Source: Chloroflexota bacterium (lineage in GTDB: Bacteria > Chloroflexota > UBA11872 > VXOZ01). Taken from it: a DNA stretch of 64,000 nt. Shown one piece after another: positions 45,927 through 54,420 of the stretch. Below the pieces are notes generated by a model, which saw nothing but the letters and a program-made list of their open reading frames with translations, had not been told where the DNA came from and searched no databases. Position numbers and translations under genes: made by a program. Within the stretch, counting starts at the first letter, position 1. Every line of letters begins with the position of its first letter. The stretch is taken from NCBI GenBank assembly GCA_012270555.1, contig JAAXIC010000013.1, positions 17,572-81,571 on the forward strand, given 5' to 3'.

Positions 45927-46512
45927 CGGTAGAACTCTACGACCCCCTAACCTTCGATAACCTAATGATTGGAATGGTTTCTCACTTTGAGAAGCAGACC
46001 ATGGTTGGCATGAATGCCATTGACGATGCCAAAGGACCAGGCATTTATTCGCTGTTCTACTCCGGTCCGTTGTCGATTTATGGGTCAATATCGGGATCGT
46101 CGAAACCCATTTACGTTGGCAAAGCTGTTCCTCCTGGGTCACGGAAAGGGACTCGTGTAAACGTAAACAGTCCTGCGCTGCGTAGCAGGATCAGACAGCA
46201 TGCAAAGTCCATCGAGGAGGCGGAAAACCTTGACACATCTGAATTCAAGTGCCGCTATTTGGCAGTTGTTCCGCGGTTTGGATAACTTTAGCGGAACGGT
46301 TCTTGATTCAATACTACAAGCCAGTCTGGAACTTGTGCATAGAAGGCTTTGGCGTTCACGATCCGGGCAAGGGTAGACGAGGCAGCCAACGGAGTTGGTG
46401 GGACACACTTCATCCTGGCCGCGAATTGGCAAGTAGACTTGCCATAACGAGAAGCGCAGATGAGGCGGAAGCAATGGTTAAGGACTTCTTCTCGTCAGAC
46501 TCCGATAGGTAG
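45923..46512 (+). pseudogene. Eco29kI-like GIY-YIG restriction endonuclease, frameshifted
   Basis: The first frame (45923-46285) gives GPGIYSLFYSG and KPIYVGKAVPPGSRKG, the GIY-YIG core of Eco29kI-type enzymes, and breaks after CRYLAVVP. The next frame (46249-46512) carries on with VWITLAERFLIQYYKPVWN and ends DFFSSDSDR. Joined near 46272 they make a normal ~195-residue nuclease. The shift equals loss of one base. Either the gene is dead, there is an assembly error, or translation slips. It overlaps the methyltransferase stop by four bases, forming a restriction-modification operon. Confidence 0.8.
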
Positions 46513-46602
46513 TTACTATAGCTGTATGCCTCGTGAATTCATCAGCGGAAGTCTAGAGCGCTATAGAGCACGAGACGCCATTCCGATGGCGGTTTACAGG
46601 AC

Positions 46603-47991
46603 TTGACCGAAATTCCCCTAGGATCACTACGGGACTACTCCAGGTACATGCTTTCAAGTTCCCCTCCAAAATGGTACCTCCCTCGCATTTCTGCCATTAG
46701 CCCGACCGGCCCGGAGATTGCGCTGGCGGTTGGGGAGACGGTTGCGCTGAGCGTAGAGATCGAGCCCTGGCAGACGCTGCCGGCGGAGCAAGAGTGGCAG
46801 CGGCGGGCGGAGCCGGTGCTTTCCACGACGAATACCACGCAGGACTGGTCACGGGTGATGCTCTACATGCCGCGGGTCATTCGCGCCGACGGCGTGTACA
46901 AGATGTGGTACGTCGCCACGTCCGGTCCGCCGCGGCCCGCCAATTGCCATTTGGGCTACGCCACGTCGGAAGACGGCATCTACTGGGAGGAGTATCCCGG
47001 CAATCCCATCGTCACCGATCAGGACTTGCAAGACGCCGGCGGCTGGGGGTGGTGCTTTCAGAGTCCATTCGTGCTCTACGACCTGGACAAGCGCAAATAT
47101 CGCATGTGGTTCTCGGCGCTCACCCACTGGGAGCAGACCGACGACGGCGCGTTGGTGGAGATGACGCAGCAGGTGGGCTATGCCGAGAGCCCGGACGGTA
47201 TCGCGTGGGACATTCACCCGGAGCCGGTGACGCGCAGCGGGCGCTGCGCTTCAGTGATCCAAGAGGCCGACGGCACCTTCACCATGTGGGCGAACGCCCG
47301 GCCGGCGGGCGATCCCGATCCCAGTTCGATTTACAGCCACATTATGCTCTTGCGCTCGTCGGATGGCATTCATTGGGAAGAAATCGCCGACGTGATCCAA
47401 CCGCAAGGCATCTACAAGTCGTGTGTGTATCCTCACGTACTCCACGACGGTCCGGGTTTCGTAATGTGGCACGGCGGGCATCGCGAGTCCCTGCGCGACG
47501 ACGTACGGTTCAACCGTGGTCAATTGGATGACGCCTACGGCGACTGGTTCGACCTCACGACCGCCCGCTCGCTAGACGGCCTGGCATGGACCGACCGGCC
47601 CGGGCTCCCCGTGTTTCCGCCGAACGAGAACAAAGACGCCTTCGACGCCCGCTATACGTCCACGCCCCACGTGCTCAAGCTGCCGGGCCGTTATGTGCTC
47701 TACTACTCCGCCCGCGACATGCTGGAGGGCTGGCTGCAAGCCGACGGCACGCCGGGCCCGGGTCGCGGCTTCGCCTACCGCCACATCGGCTACGCTTCAT
47801 TGGAAGCTGAGGAGCACGCCGATCCCACGCTCAGCTATGCGTGGTCGCTTGATGGCCAACCGTTTTCATCACATCGAACGCCTTCATTGCAATACCGCCC
47901 GCAGTTCGCAGGAACCCACCACGTCACGTGCCACATCCAAAACGCCAACGGCAGTGCCGAATATACGTGGAAACTCGTCGTGGGCGATTAG
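46603..47991 (+). CDS. five-bladed beta-propeller glycosidase-like protein with C-terminal Ig-like domain
   Basis: This 462-residue protein has repeated propeller-blade signatures: YKMWYVATSGP, LGYATSEDGIYWEEY, YRMWFSALTHWE, VGYAESPDGIAWD, ARSLDGLAW and YVLYYSARDM. These are the S-x-DG-x-x-W pattern of GH32/43/130-type folds. The final ~55 residues (LSYAWSLDGQPF ... HVTCHIQNANGSAEYTW) form a PKD/Ig-like domain. No signal peptide is evident at the N-terminus as read. The start is unclear: TTG at 46603 or ATG at 46648, neither with a good ribosome site. Glycan binding or hydrolysis is inferred; the catalytic residues could not be assigned. Confidence 0.8.
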   Translation: MTEIPLGSLRDYSRYMLSSSPPKWYLPRISAISPTGPEIALAVGETVALSVEIEPWQTLPAEQEWQRRAEPVLSTTNTTQDWSRVMLYMPRVIRADGVYKMWYVATSGPPRPANCHLGYATSEDGIYWEEYPGNPIVTDQDLQDAGGWGWCFQSPFVLYDLDKRKYRMWFSALTHWEQTDDGALVEMTQQVGYAESPDGIAWDIHPEPVTRSGRCASVIQEADGTFTMWANARPAGDPDPSSIYSHIMLLRSSDGIHWEEIADVIQPQGIYKSCVYPHVLHDGPGFVMWHGGHRESLRDDVRFNRGQLDDAYGDWFDLTTARSLDGLAWTDRPGLPVFPPNENKDAFDARYTSTPHVLKLPGRYVLYYSARDMLEGWLQADGTPGPGRGFAYRHIGYASLEAEEHADPTLSYAWSLDGQPFSSHRTPSLQYRPQFAGTHHVTCHIQNANGSAEYTWKLVVGD

Positions 47992-48050
47992 CCTGCGGCG
48001 CCCCTCTGTCGTATTCCTAATGAGACCACCAGCCACCTCTGCTTCAAAAG

Positions 48051-48080
48051 TGTAGGGGCACGACATGTCGTGCCCCTACA
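48051..48080. repeat. 30-base perfect palindrome, copy 1
   Basis: Arms TGTAGGGGCACGACA and its complement meet at the centre. It lies between the convergent propeller and cytochrome genes. A second palindrome with the same GTAGGGGCACGA arms but a different centre is at 53338-53369. There is no T-tract on either strand. Confidence 0.85.
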
Positions 48081-48119
48081 ACGGTTCAAGCGTCTCTCCA
48101 ACAGGCGAGTGAAAAACTG

Positions 48120-48623
48120 CTACTGCTGCCGCGTGTCTTCCAGTTCGGACTGAATCTCCTGGATGTCCGCAGGCCAGGTGCTCTTGATGTAGGCAAGCAC
48201 CGCCCAGATTTCGCCATCGCTCATCTTATCTTCGAAGCCGGGCATATTGCTCTTGTAGTCGCTGCCGACGACGGCGGTTGAGCCGTACTTGGTCACGTCG
48301 AAAAGCAGCGCGTCGGTATGGTGCCAGGTGTGCCCGGTCACATCATGGGGCGGGGCGGGCAGAAAGCCGTTCTCGTCGCGCTCGCGCCAGTTGGGCTGGC
48401 CTTCCAAGTTCGCGCCGTGGCAACTGGCGCAGTGCAATTGATACTGGACTTCACCGCGCCTTACCAATTGCCGATCGGAAGCATCCGCCCGCATGGCTTC
48501 GCCGTCACCCAAGACGAACAGCCATAAAGCGGCCAGCACGACGACTACCGTTCCCAAGGCAGCAGCAGAGAGCGCAAGCCAACGGCCTGATGAACTCTTT
48601 CTCGCCGACTTGCGTCTGTTCAT
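48120..48623 (-). CDS. membrane-anchored c-type cytochrome
   Basis: This ~167-residue electron carrier has an N-terminal membrane segment (AALGTVVVVLAALWLFVLG) after a basic RRKSARK stretch, and one heme site CASCH near residue 65. The likely distal Met ligand is in KSNMPGFEDKMSDGEI, typical of class I cytochromes. The heme domain is expected on the outer face of the membrane. I chose ATG at 48623, with AGGA ten bases upstream, over the in-frame ATG at 48659. No oxidase or dehydrogenase partner is next to it. Confidence 0.92.
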   Translation of the reverse strand: MNRRKSARKSSSGRWLALSAAALGTVVVVLAALWLFVLGDGEAMRADASDRQLVRRGEVQYQLHCASCHGANLEGQPNWRERDENGFLPAPPHDVTGHTWHHTDALLFDVTKYGSTAVVGSDYKSNMPGFEDKMSDGEIWAVLAYIKSTWPADIQEIQSELEDTRQQ

Positions 48624-48983
48624 GAAGATTAATTCCTGTGTTTGGCCAAGATTAGGCACAGGATCTTTTCATCTTCCCGCGACCAGAAGTGCAGTTAAGG
48701 CGCTCTTGGTAGAGAGCTGTTTTCCTTTCTCATCAGTTGGTCTTCATTGTACTATGCCAGCGCACAAACATACAGGGGAGGGGTATATGCGTGGGATCTC
48801 TTTACACGAAGTTTGCATTGAGGGCGAGCCGAGAACGGCGCTGCGTCAGCTTACCCACTTTAGCTCTCGACTGAACCTCCCAGATTCGCGTCGCAATGCG
48901 TGGCAGGCCGTACCGTCAATGGCGTACTATACAGACATCGTGCTACAAACGGCGGTTTGTTCGAACGGAGAAAGTGAGCAACC
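48624..48983. other. 360-base divergent intergenic region, nothing recognised
   Basis: Between the leftward cytochrome and rightward oxidoreductase genes. It should contain both promoters, but no hexamer pair with good spacing was found by eye. Reading frames through it look like shadows. Confidence 0.35.
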
Positions 48984-50147
48984 ATGACGACAACGAGCGG
49001 TCCGATAGGTGTAGCCGTCCTCGGGTGCGGCAGCATTTCCCACCCCCACTTCGATGGGTGGCAGCGGTTGGTGAGAGCCGGTGAAGCCCGGCTGGAAGTA
49101 GCCTGCGACAGCTTTTTGGAACGCGCCGAGGCCCAGGCACAGCGGTATGGCGCGGCGGCAGCCGCCACCGACTTTGCCGAGGTAGTGCAACGCCCGGAGG
49201 TGCAGGCGGTGGACATCTGCCTGCCCCACCACCTGCATCTGCCCGCTATCCTGGCGGCTGCGGAGGCCGGTGTGCACGTACTATGTGAGAAACCGCTGGT
49301 GCTCGACATGGACGAGGCCGTGGAGGCCATTCGCGCCTGCCGCGACGCCGGCGTAAAGCTCATGACCGCCGACCGCGACCGGTTCGAACCGCCTGCTCGC
49401 GCCGTAAAGCGCCTACTCAACGCCGGGCTCATTGGCGAGACTTACCACGTGCTCGAGCGTCACCTGCTTCACAAGGATGTAATCAGGCAGGGAGCCAGCG
49501 CGAACATGAGTTGGAAGCTCGGCAGAGCCACGGCGGGCGGCGGCGCGCTGCATCGCGACGGCTGTTATTATATCGACACCCTGCTCTTCTGGGAGGGCAG
49601 CGGCGTGAAGCACGTCGCGGGCGCGGAGATCGATAATTTCCTCTGGGATACGGCAGAGATCGAGACTACTTCCCACGTGCTCTTCCGCTTCAACAGCGGC
49701 GCAATCGGCGTCTTCGAGATGGTGTGGTGTTTGCAGGGCCCGCAGCACCGCGAAATCTTCGTGACGGGTAGCGAAGGATATATCAAGCTGGAGGGTGGAA
49801 TCGGACACGGCTCCGATGCCACAATCACGCTCTATAGCAATAAGATTCCGTGGCTGGCGTTCGACGATCCCCAGGTCGCCCAAGCCTTTTCCAATTGCAC
49901 GTTCGAGCAACCCAGTCGCAACAATCCGGAGATGGCCAACGAGAAGCTCGTGCTGCACGTGCCGTATGCAGGGGGCTTCACCGCCCAGGAGAAGGAGTTC
50001 CTGGCCGCCATTCGCGAGGACCGGGAGCCGGAGTCCAACGGCATTGACGGCGCGCGGTCGCTGGAGGTGGTCGAGGGCGCCTACATCGCGGCGCAGGAGG
50101 GGCGGCGCATTGACTTCCCGCTGCGGGACTGGGAGTCGCTGCGTTAG
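48984..50147 (+). CDS. Gfo/Idh/MocA-family oxidoreductase
   Basis: This 387-residue NAD(P)-dependent sugar-type dehydrogenase opens with the Rossmann motif GVAVLGCGSISHPHFDGW and has the catalytic HVLCEKPLVLDMDEA near residue 105. The middle GGGALHRDGCYYIDTLLFW corresponds to the GG-x-x-x-D-x-G-x-H region, with His and Asp shifted (HRDG). The C-terminal GAYIAAQEGRRIDFPL is typical. It is followed after 145 bases by an aldo/keto reductase on the same strand, suggesting a joint catabolic role. Confidence 0.93.
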   Translation: MTTTSGPIGVAVLGCGSISHPHFDGWQRLVRAGEARLEVACDSFLERAEAQAQRYGAAAAATDFAEVVQRPEVQAVDICLPHHLHLPAILAAAEAGVHVLCEKPLVLDMDEAVEAIRACRDAGVKLMTADRDRFEPPARAVKRLLNAGLIGETYHVLERHLLHKDVIRQGASANMSWKLGRATAGGGALHRDGCYYIDTLLFWEGSGVKHVAGAEIDNFLWDTAEIETTSHVLFRFNSGAIGVFEMVWCLQGPQHREIFVTGSEGYIKLEGGIGHGSDATITLYSNKIPWLAFDDPQVAQAFSNCTFEQPSRNNPEMANEKLVLHVPYAGGFTAQEKEFLAAIREDREPESNGIDGARSLEVVEGAYIAAQEGRRIDFPLRDWESLR

Positions 50148-50292
50148 TTTGAAAGAGGACGACGAGGAATAGCGTCCGGCAGTGTGCAAAAGACAATTGT
50201 CCACATGGGGACTCTTGCTTTCAACCTAAATGTGCAAGGATTTTCGTGGGACTGCCTTCACCCTAGAAGCGCCAAGAGAGAGGGAGTAAGAC

Positions 50293-51300
50293 ATGCGCTA
50301 TCGTCCGCTGGGTAACACAGGACATCATGTTTCGGAAGTCGGGTTAGGCACGTATCCGTTGGGCGGCACGCTCATCACGAGCGGCAGCTATTGGTCGGGC
50401 CCGGCCACGTACGGCGAAGTACTGCTCGAGACCGCCGTGGAGACGATCCATCACGGGCTATCGCTGGGGCTCAACTTCATCGATACCGCGCCGGTGTACT
50501 CGGAAGCCGAGGTCTACATTGCCGAGGCGTTGCGCCGGCGGCCCCAACATCTGCAGGACATGGAGGTCTTTGTAGAGACCAAAGGCGGCGAGCACGTACG
50601 TCCAGTGGCCGACGGCGGCCCGCCGGTGCTGGCGCGGGACTTTTCCCGCGAGGCCTTGCGCGCCAGTGTCCACCGCAGCAAGGAGCGCCTGCAGACAGAC
50701 CTTATCGAAGGTGTGCTCCTGCACAGCCCGGTCGCCGAGGAAATGGCAGAAGACCCGCTGGGTCTGCTTGTCGAGCTACGTGCAGAGAGGCACGTAGGGC
50801 ACATTGGCGTCTCCGCCAGCGACACAACGGAGGCCATCCGCCTCATCGAGGAAGACGGCCGCGCGGAGATCATACAGATCGGATTTAGTCTGCTGGAACC
50901 GGAACCGACCGAGCGGCTCTTGCCTTTGGCTGAAGAGCGCGGCATCGGCATCGTCATCCGGTCGCCGCTCGCCTCCGGCTTTCTCTCGGGAAAGTTCACG
51001 GCAGACCATGAATTCGGGCCGGACGACCATCGCAGTCTCATTCCGCGGGAACGGCTCGCCGAGCGCCTGCGGGAGGCGGAGTCCTTTATGTGGCTGGTCG
51101 AAGAAGGGATTGCCGAAAGCCTGAGCGAAGCCGCCCTGCGTTACATCCTCAGCTTCTCCGGTGTGACGTCGGTGATTCCCGGCGCCATGAATCCCGCTGA
51201 GCTTGAGCAGAATGTGGCGATTTCCGATCTCGGCCCTTTGCCGGACGCGGCGCTGGCGCGAGTCGTGGAGACGCAGCGGGAGTTGGGGTTACTGGCATAG
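50293..51300 (+). CDS. aldo/keto reductase
   Basis: This 335-residue NAD(P)H-dependent reductase has a TIM barrel starting RPLGNTGHHVSEVGLGTYPLGG. The catalytic tetrad is readable: Asp and Tyr in NFIDTAPVYSEAE, Lys in FVETKGGEH, and His in GVLLHSP. The late cofactor segment VTSVIPGAMNPAELEQNV is present. GAGAGAGGGAG precedes the ATG. The substrate is not determined; it is probably linked to sugar or polyol oxidation with the upstream Gfo/Idh/MocA enzyme. Confidence 0.93.
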   Translation: MRYRPLGNTGHHVSEVGLGTYPLGGTLITSGSYWSGPATYGEVLLETAVETIHHGLSLGLNFIDTAPVYSEAEVYIAEALRRRPQHLQDMEVFVETKGGEHVRPVADGGPPVLARDFSREALRASVHRSKERLQTDLIEGVLLHSPVAEEMAEDPLGLLVELRAERHVGHIGVSASDTTEAIRLIEEDGRAEIIQIGFSLLEPEPTERLLPLAEERGIGIVIRSPLASGFLSGKFTADHEFGPDDHRSLIPRERLAERLREAESFMWLVEEGIAESLSEAALRYILSFSGVTSVIPGAMNPAELEQNVAISDLGPLPDAALARVVETQRELGLLA

Positions 51301-51366
51301 GTTGGATTGCCCTTCCTACATTCATTCCACGAGAGCGGCAACCGTAGCGCTCAGCTTCTGCTCAAG

Positions 51367-51390
51367 AGAGCGGGGCTTGTCCCCCGCTCT
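51367..51390. repeat. hairpin repeat AGAGCGGGG / CCCCGCTCT
   Basis: Nine-bp perfect inverted repeat with a six-base loop CTTGTC. It belongs to the cluster of short intergenic palindromes in this spacer. Confidence 0.7.
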
Positions 51391-51415
51391 ACGGCGGAAG
51401 CGGACAGCATCCGTC

Positions 51416-51433
51416 ATTCCCGCGAAAGCGGGA
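51416..51433. repeat. hairpin repeat ATTCCCGC-GAAA-GCGGGAA
   Basis: Sister of the 29983-30002 repeat with the same GTCATTCC opening and a four-base loop. Confidence 0.65.
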
Positions 51434-51786
51434 ACCCATCTCTTCTTGCCTGCTCGCACCATTCGCTGTTGGGCGACAAGCCCCAGAGCTACATTTCCCA
51501 TCTCCCTATCCTCGTTGGAGCAGTCTTAGGGAAAAACCGTTGCGTTGAAAGCGCCGGGCCATGCCATATTCGCACACGGACCTACTCTGCCTGCATTCAA
51601 TAGGGTTGACTTTCACAAGAGCATTGCATCATAGTCGTGCTCCGTCCATAATACGATACAAGGATCACCCTCAGTTCATTTAAGTGAACGAAAGGAGGGC
51701 GACAACCTGTTAGCGAGCTTCTACGGGGGATCCCATCGAAACTTCTTTGCTAACCACGCAATCGACAACCGCTATGGTTTAAGTGT

Positions 51787-51807
51787 GACTTGCCTTCACG
51801 GCAAGTC
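51787..51807 (+). promoter_or_regulatory. hairpin immediately 5' of the ribosome site
   Basis: GACTTGCC (51787-51794) pairs with GGCAAGTC (51800-51807) around a five-base loop. The Shine-Dalgarno GGGAGG begins at the very next base. The placement could tune translation of the binding protein or stabilise the mRNA. Confidence 0.45.
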
Positions 51808-51821
51808 GGGAGGTAAGGCAA

Positions 51822-53210
51822 GTGGAAACTGATGAACGCAAGACCCGTTTGACGCGTCGTTCCGTGCTTTGGCTGGGTGGTGGGACTCTCGGCGCTATTG
51901 CCCTGGCCGCCTGCGGTCAAGCAACCATGCCCGCGGCGACGGACGAAGCGCCCGCGGCCGAAGAGCAGGAAGCGGAAGCCAAAGAGCCGGAGCCGCAGGC
52001 AGAAGCCGTTGTCATGGACTGGGCGCTCTGGGGTGACTCCACGTGGGTGGAAGCAGCGCAAGCCGGCGCGGATGCGTACACGGCAGAGAACCCAAACGTC
52101 ACGCTAAACGTCCTCGGCGTAAAGGACAGCCCGTCAGTCTACATTACGTCCTGGGTGGCCGGGTCCGGACCCGACATTGCGATGACGTGGGGCGTGAATC
52201 TCGTCCAGGCGGGACGGGATGGGCTGCTGCTCGACATGGACCCCTACATCAAGCGCGACAGCTTCCCCATGGATGACTACATTCCCTTCCAGCTCGGCGC
52301 GATGCGCTGGCCGGAGACGGGTCAGTACGGTCTGCCCATGTACATCAACGTGTACGTGCTCTGGTACAACCGGCAGGTTTTCGATAAGCAGGGCATATCC
52401 TTCCCTGATGACAACTGGGGCTGGGACGAATACCAGGATGCGCTGCTCAGACTTACCGACCGCCCGAACACCGTCTTTGGCGGCGTGGACGCGGGCTGGG
52501 GCCGCGGCATTTGGAAGATCGTGCAGAACGGCGGCACTATTGTGGATCCGGAAAACGACCGCCACGCCACCTTCGATAGTCCGGAAGCCATCGAGGCCAT
52601 GGAGTGGGTCCACGCCCGCTACCATCAGGACCGAAGCATAGTGCACGGTGAGGAGTGGGCGGCGCTGGATCGCGCCAAGGTCCAGGCCCTCATGCAGGGC
52701 ACATTGGCAACCTGGGAAGAAGGATCATGGGGTCCGGGACAGTACTCGATAGACTACCCCGATAATGTCGCGGACTGGGACGTGGTCCCACTGCCCCAGG
52801 GCCCGGTGGCCCGTGCCACCCAGGGCTCCATTGACGCGTGGGTGGTCTGGGCAAACACCAAAGACCCGGATACGGCGTGGGACTTCATGAAATTCCTGCA
52901 GACCGATACGTATCTGGACCTGCAGTGCCAGATTGCCAGCATTCAGCATCCGCGTGCCTCGCTGCAGGACCGCTATATCAGCATCATGAAAGAGAACTTC
53001 CCGGCGCTCGCGGACAAGAATCTCGACGCATTCGCGCATCCCGTGCGCGGCAAGTACGCCTGGCCCAACGGCGGCTTGTTCCGCAAAGATGCCGAGGTCT
53101 TCGGGATCCTCGCGGAGGCCTGGCAGACAGCCATCGTCGAGGACAAGATCACGGTGGCGGAGGCGTTCACCGATGGCGCCGCGCGCGCCAACGCGCTGAT
53201 GGCGGAGTGA
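51822..53210 (+). CDS. extracellular solute-binding lipoprotein, family 1
   Basis: This 462-residue ABC-type binding protein is probably for a sugar or sugar derivative. The N-terminus has a Tat-like TRRSVLWLG and a lipobox LAAC at about residue 31, then an Ala/Glu/Pro linker. The mature part starts AVVMDWALWGDSTWVEAA and includes the family's GSGPDIAMTW and TLATWEEGSWGPGQY segments. GTG at 51822 is chosen with GGGAGG eight bases upstream. It is different from paralogues A and B. MetE-like genes, not permeases, follow it. Confidence 0.94.
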   Translation: METDERKTRLTRRSVLWLGGGTLGAIALAACGQATMPAATDEAPAAEEQEAEAKEPEPQAEAVVMDWALWGDSTWVEAAQAGADAYTAENPNVTLNVLGVKDSPSVYITSWVAGSGPDIAMTWGVNLVQAGRDGLLLDMDPYIKRDSFPMDDYIPFQLGAMRWPETGQYGLPMYINVYVLWYNRQVFDKQGISFPDDNWGWDEYQDALLRLTDRPNTVFGGVDAGWGRGIWKIVQNGGTIVDPENDRHATFDSPEAIEAMEWVHARYHQDRSIVHGEEWAALDRAKVQALMQGTLATWEEGSWGPGQYSIDYPDNVADWDVVPLPQGPVARATQGSIDAWVVWANTKDPDTAWDFMKFLQTDTYLDLQCQIASIQHPRASLQDRYISIMKENFPALADKNLDAFAHPVRGKYAWPNGGLFRKDAEVFGILAEAWQTAIVEDKITVAEAFTDGAARANALMAE

Positions 53211-53313
53211 CATAGGTAGGCGCTGAAGTGAAGGCACTTGGCGAGCGCCGAGTGCACACCAAGCGATTCTAGCCAGTGGCGTGTAGGATATATCCAGAGA
53301 GCCGCCACTTTGC

Positions 53314-53334
53314 GCGCCACTCAAGACGTGGCGC
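53314..53334 (+). terminator. hairpin after the binding protein gene, possible weak terminator
   Basis: GCGCCAC (53314-53320) pairs with GTGGCGC (53328-53334), loop seven, followed by TCTTGG. It lies about 100 bases after the stop. It may also be part of a composite repeat with the palindrome next to it. Confidence 0.35.
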
Positions 53335-53337
53335 TCT

Positions 53338-53369
53338 TGGTAGGGGCACGATATATCGTGCCCCTACCA
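53338..53369. repeat. 32-base perfect palindrome, copy 2
   Basis: Arms TGGTAGGGGCACGATA and its exact complement. It shares GTAGGGGCACGA with the palindrome at 48051-48080, while the central bases differ (ATAT here, CATG there) with pairing kept. Confidence 0.85.
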
Positions 53370-53407
53370 CCTATGCAAGGTAATTCCATATCGAGAGACT
53401 AATTCGT

Positions 53408-54418
53408 ATGCTCGTTACCACTTCCGGTCGATTTCCCATTGTCAGCAACGGCCAGCACCCCTTGCGCGCGGCCGTTGAGGAGTGGCGGGGCCGGGTAACA
53501 CCGACACCTGAAGCCGCGTGGCAAGACACAAAATTGCGCGCCGTGCAGGCGGAAACCCAAGCGGAGCTGCTGGCAGCGCAGGACGAGGCCGGCACGGACA
53601 TTCTCGATCCGGGCTACGTGCCCGTCTACGACGAGTGGTTCCAGATGGCGCGGGCCGTGCCGAACCTGGAAGTAGCCGCCCCATTGCGCTACTTGGATAC
53701 CAATACCTACTACCACCACTGGGTCTTGGACAGGGTGCCGAAGCGCAAGGGTGAGAGCCCAATTGTGAGCGCCTATCGCCACGCCGCTTCGCTCACAGAT
53801 GCACCTATCAAGCCTACCCTCTTTGGCGCGTATACCATCTGGGCCTATGCCGACCGGCAGGGCACTGGGGATACGCCGGAGGCGTTTGCCGCGCTGGTGG
53901 ACATGTGGGCGGCGGACGTGGCTGCCTTGGCCGCGGCCGGAGCCAAATACGTTCAGATCGAAGAGTCGGTGGTCCTGCGCCCCAAGCACCGGGTCGGCTT
54001 TCCGCTGGTGGCACAGGCCGCGGAGCGCATGGCAAGCGCCGCCCCGGATACCACAGTTGTCGTACACCTGGCGTGCGGCGCGATCGGCGATTTGCTAGAG
54101 CCGTTTCTCGAAATTCCCGGCCTCGGCGGGCTGGGACTGGACTTCACCGACGCGTACCGGGCGCCGAATCTGGCCGCGCTCATGGAATGGCGCGGCGACG
54201 CGATCCTGCAGGCCGGTATTGCTGACGCCCGCAACATTCGCGTGGAAACCGAGGCGGAGTTGCACGAGAACCTAGACGCGATAACCGCAATCGTCCCAGC
54301 CGAGCGTTGCTGGGCCGCGCCGAGCACAACCTTGCTTCACCTGCCGCGCCACGCCGCATTCGAGAAGCTTGCTACGCTGGCGCGCGCGGCCCACTCGTTC
54401 AACGGCAAGGGAGCGTGA
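53408..54418 (+). CDS. MetE-like (cobalamin-independent methionine synthase-related) protein, metal site degenerate
   Basis: This 336-residue TIM barrel is related to the C-terminal half of MetE and to uroporphyrinogen decarboxylase-like methyltransferases. The substrate-binding strand is YVQIEESVV (near 180). The zinc motif region reads VVHLACG (near 218), keeping His and Cys, but the later Glu-equivalent is Asp (GLGLDFTDA) and the last zinc Cys is replaced by Thr (WAAPSTTLL near 301). Its partner starts three bases after this stop and has the full set. Function is unknown, possibly methyl transfer with altered or no metal. Confidence 0.85.
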   Translation: MLVTTSGRFPIVSNGQHPLRAAVEEWRGRVTPTPEAAWQDTKLRAVQAETQAELLAAQDEAGTDILDPGYVPVYDEWFQMARAVPNLEVAAPLRYLDTNTYYHHWVLDRVPKRKGESPIVSAYRHAASLTDAPIKPTLFGAYTIWAYADRQGTGDTPEAFAALVDMWAADVAALAAAGAKYVQIEESVVLRPKHRVGFPLVAQAAERMASAAPDTTVVVHLACGAIGDLLEPFLEIPGLGGLGLDFTDAYRAPNLAALMEWRGDAILQAGIADARNIRVETEAELHENLDAITAIVPAERCWAAPSTTLLHLPRHAAFEKLATLARAAHSFNGKGA

Positions 54419-54420
54419 CA

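Larger units (their letters stand above)
51301..51821. other. 521-base intergenic region with hairpin repeats and a structured leader
   Basis: Contains the repeats at 51367-51390 and 51416-51433. It also has an imperfect 16-base palindrome GTTCATTTAAGTGAAC (51674-51689), an isolated AAGGAGG without a start codon just after it, and the hairpin at 51787-51807. A weak promoter (TTGCAT, 17 bases, CATAAT at 51647-51652) could start a ~160-base leader for the binding protein gene. Confidence 0.45.

Noticed and set aside
48493..48987. 164-codon rightward frame before the oxidoreductase
   Set aside because: Starts inside the cytochrome gene on the opposite strand and has no domain or ribosome-site support.
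49382..49393. GGTTCGAACC resembling a tRNA T-loop
   Set aside because: Lies in the middle of the oxidoreductase coding sequence with no cloverleaf around it.
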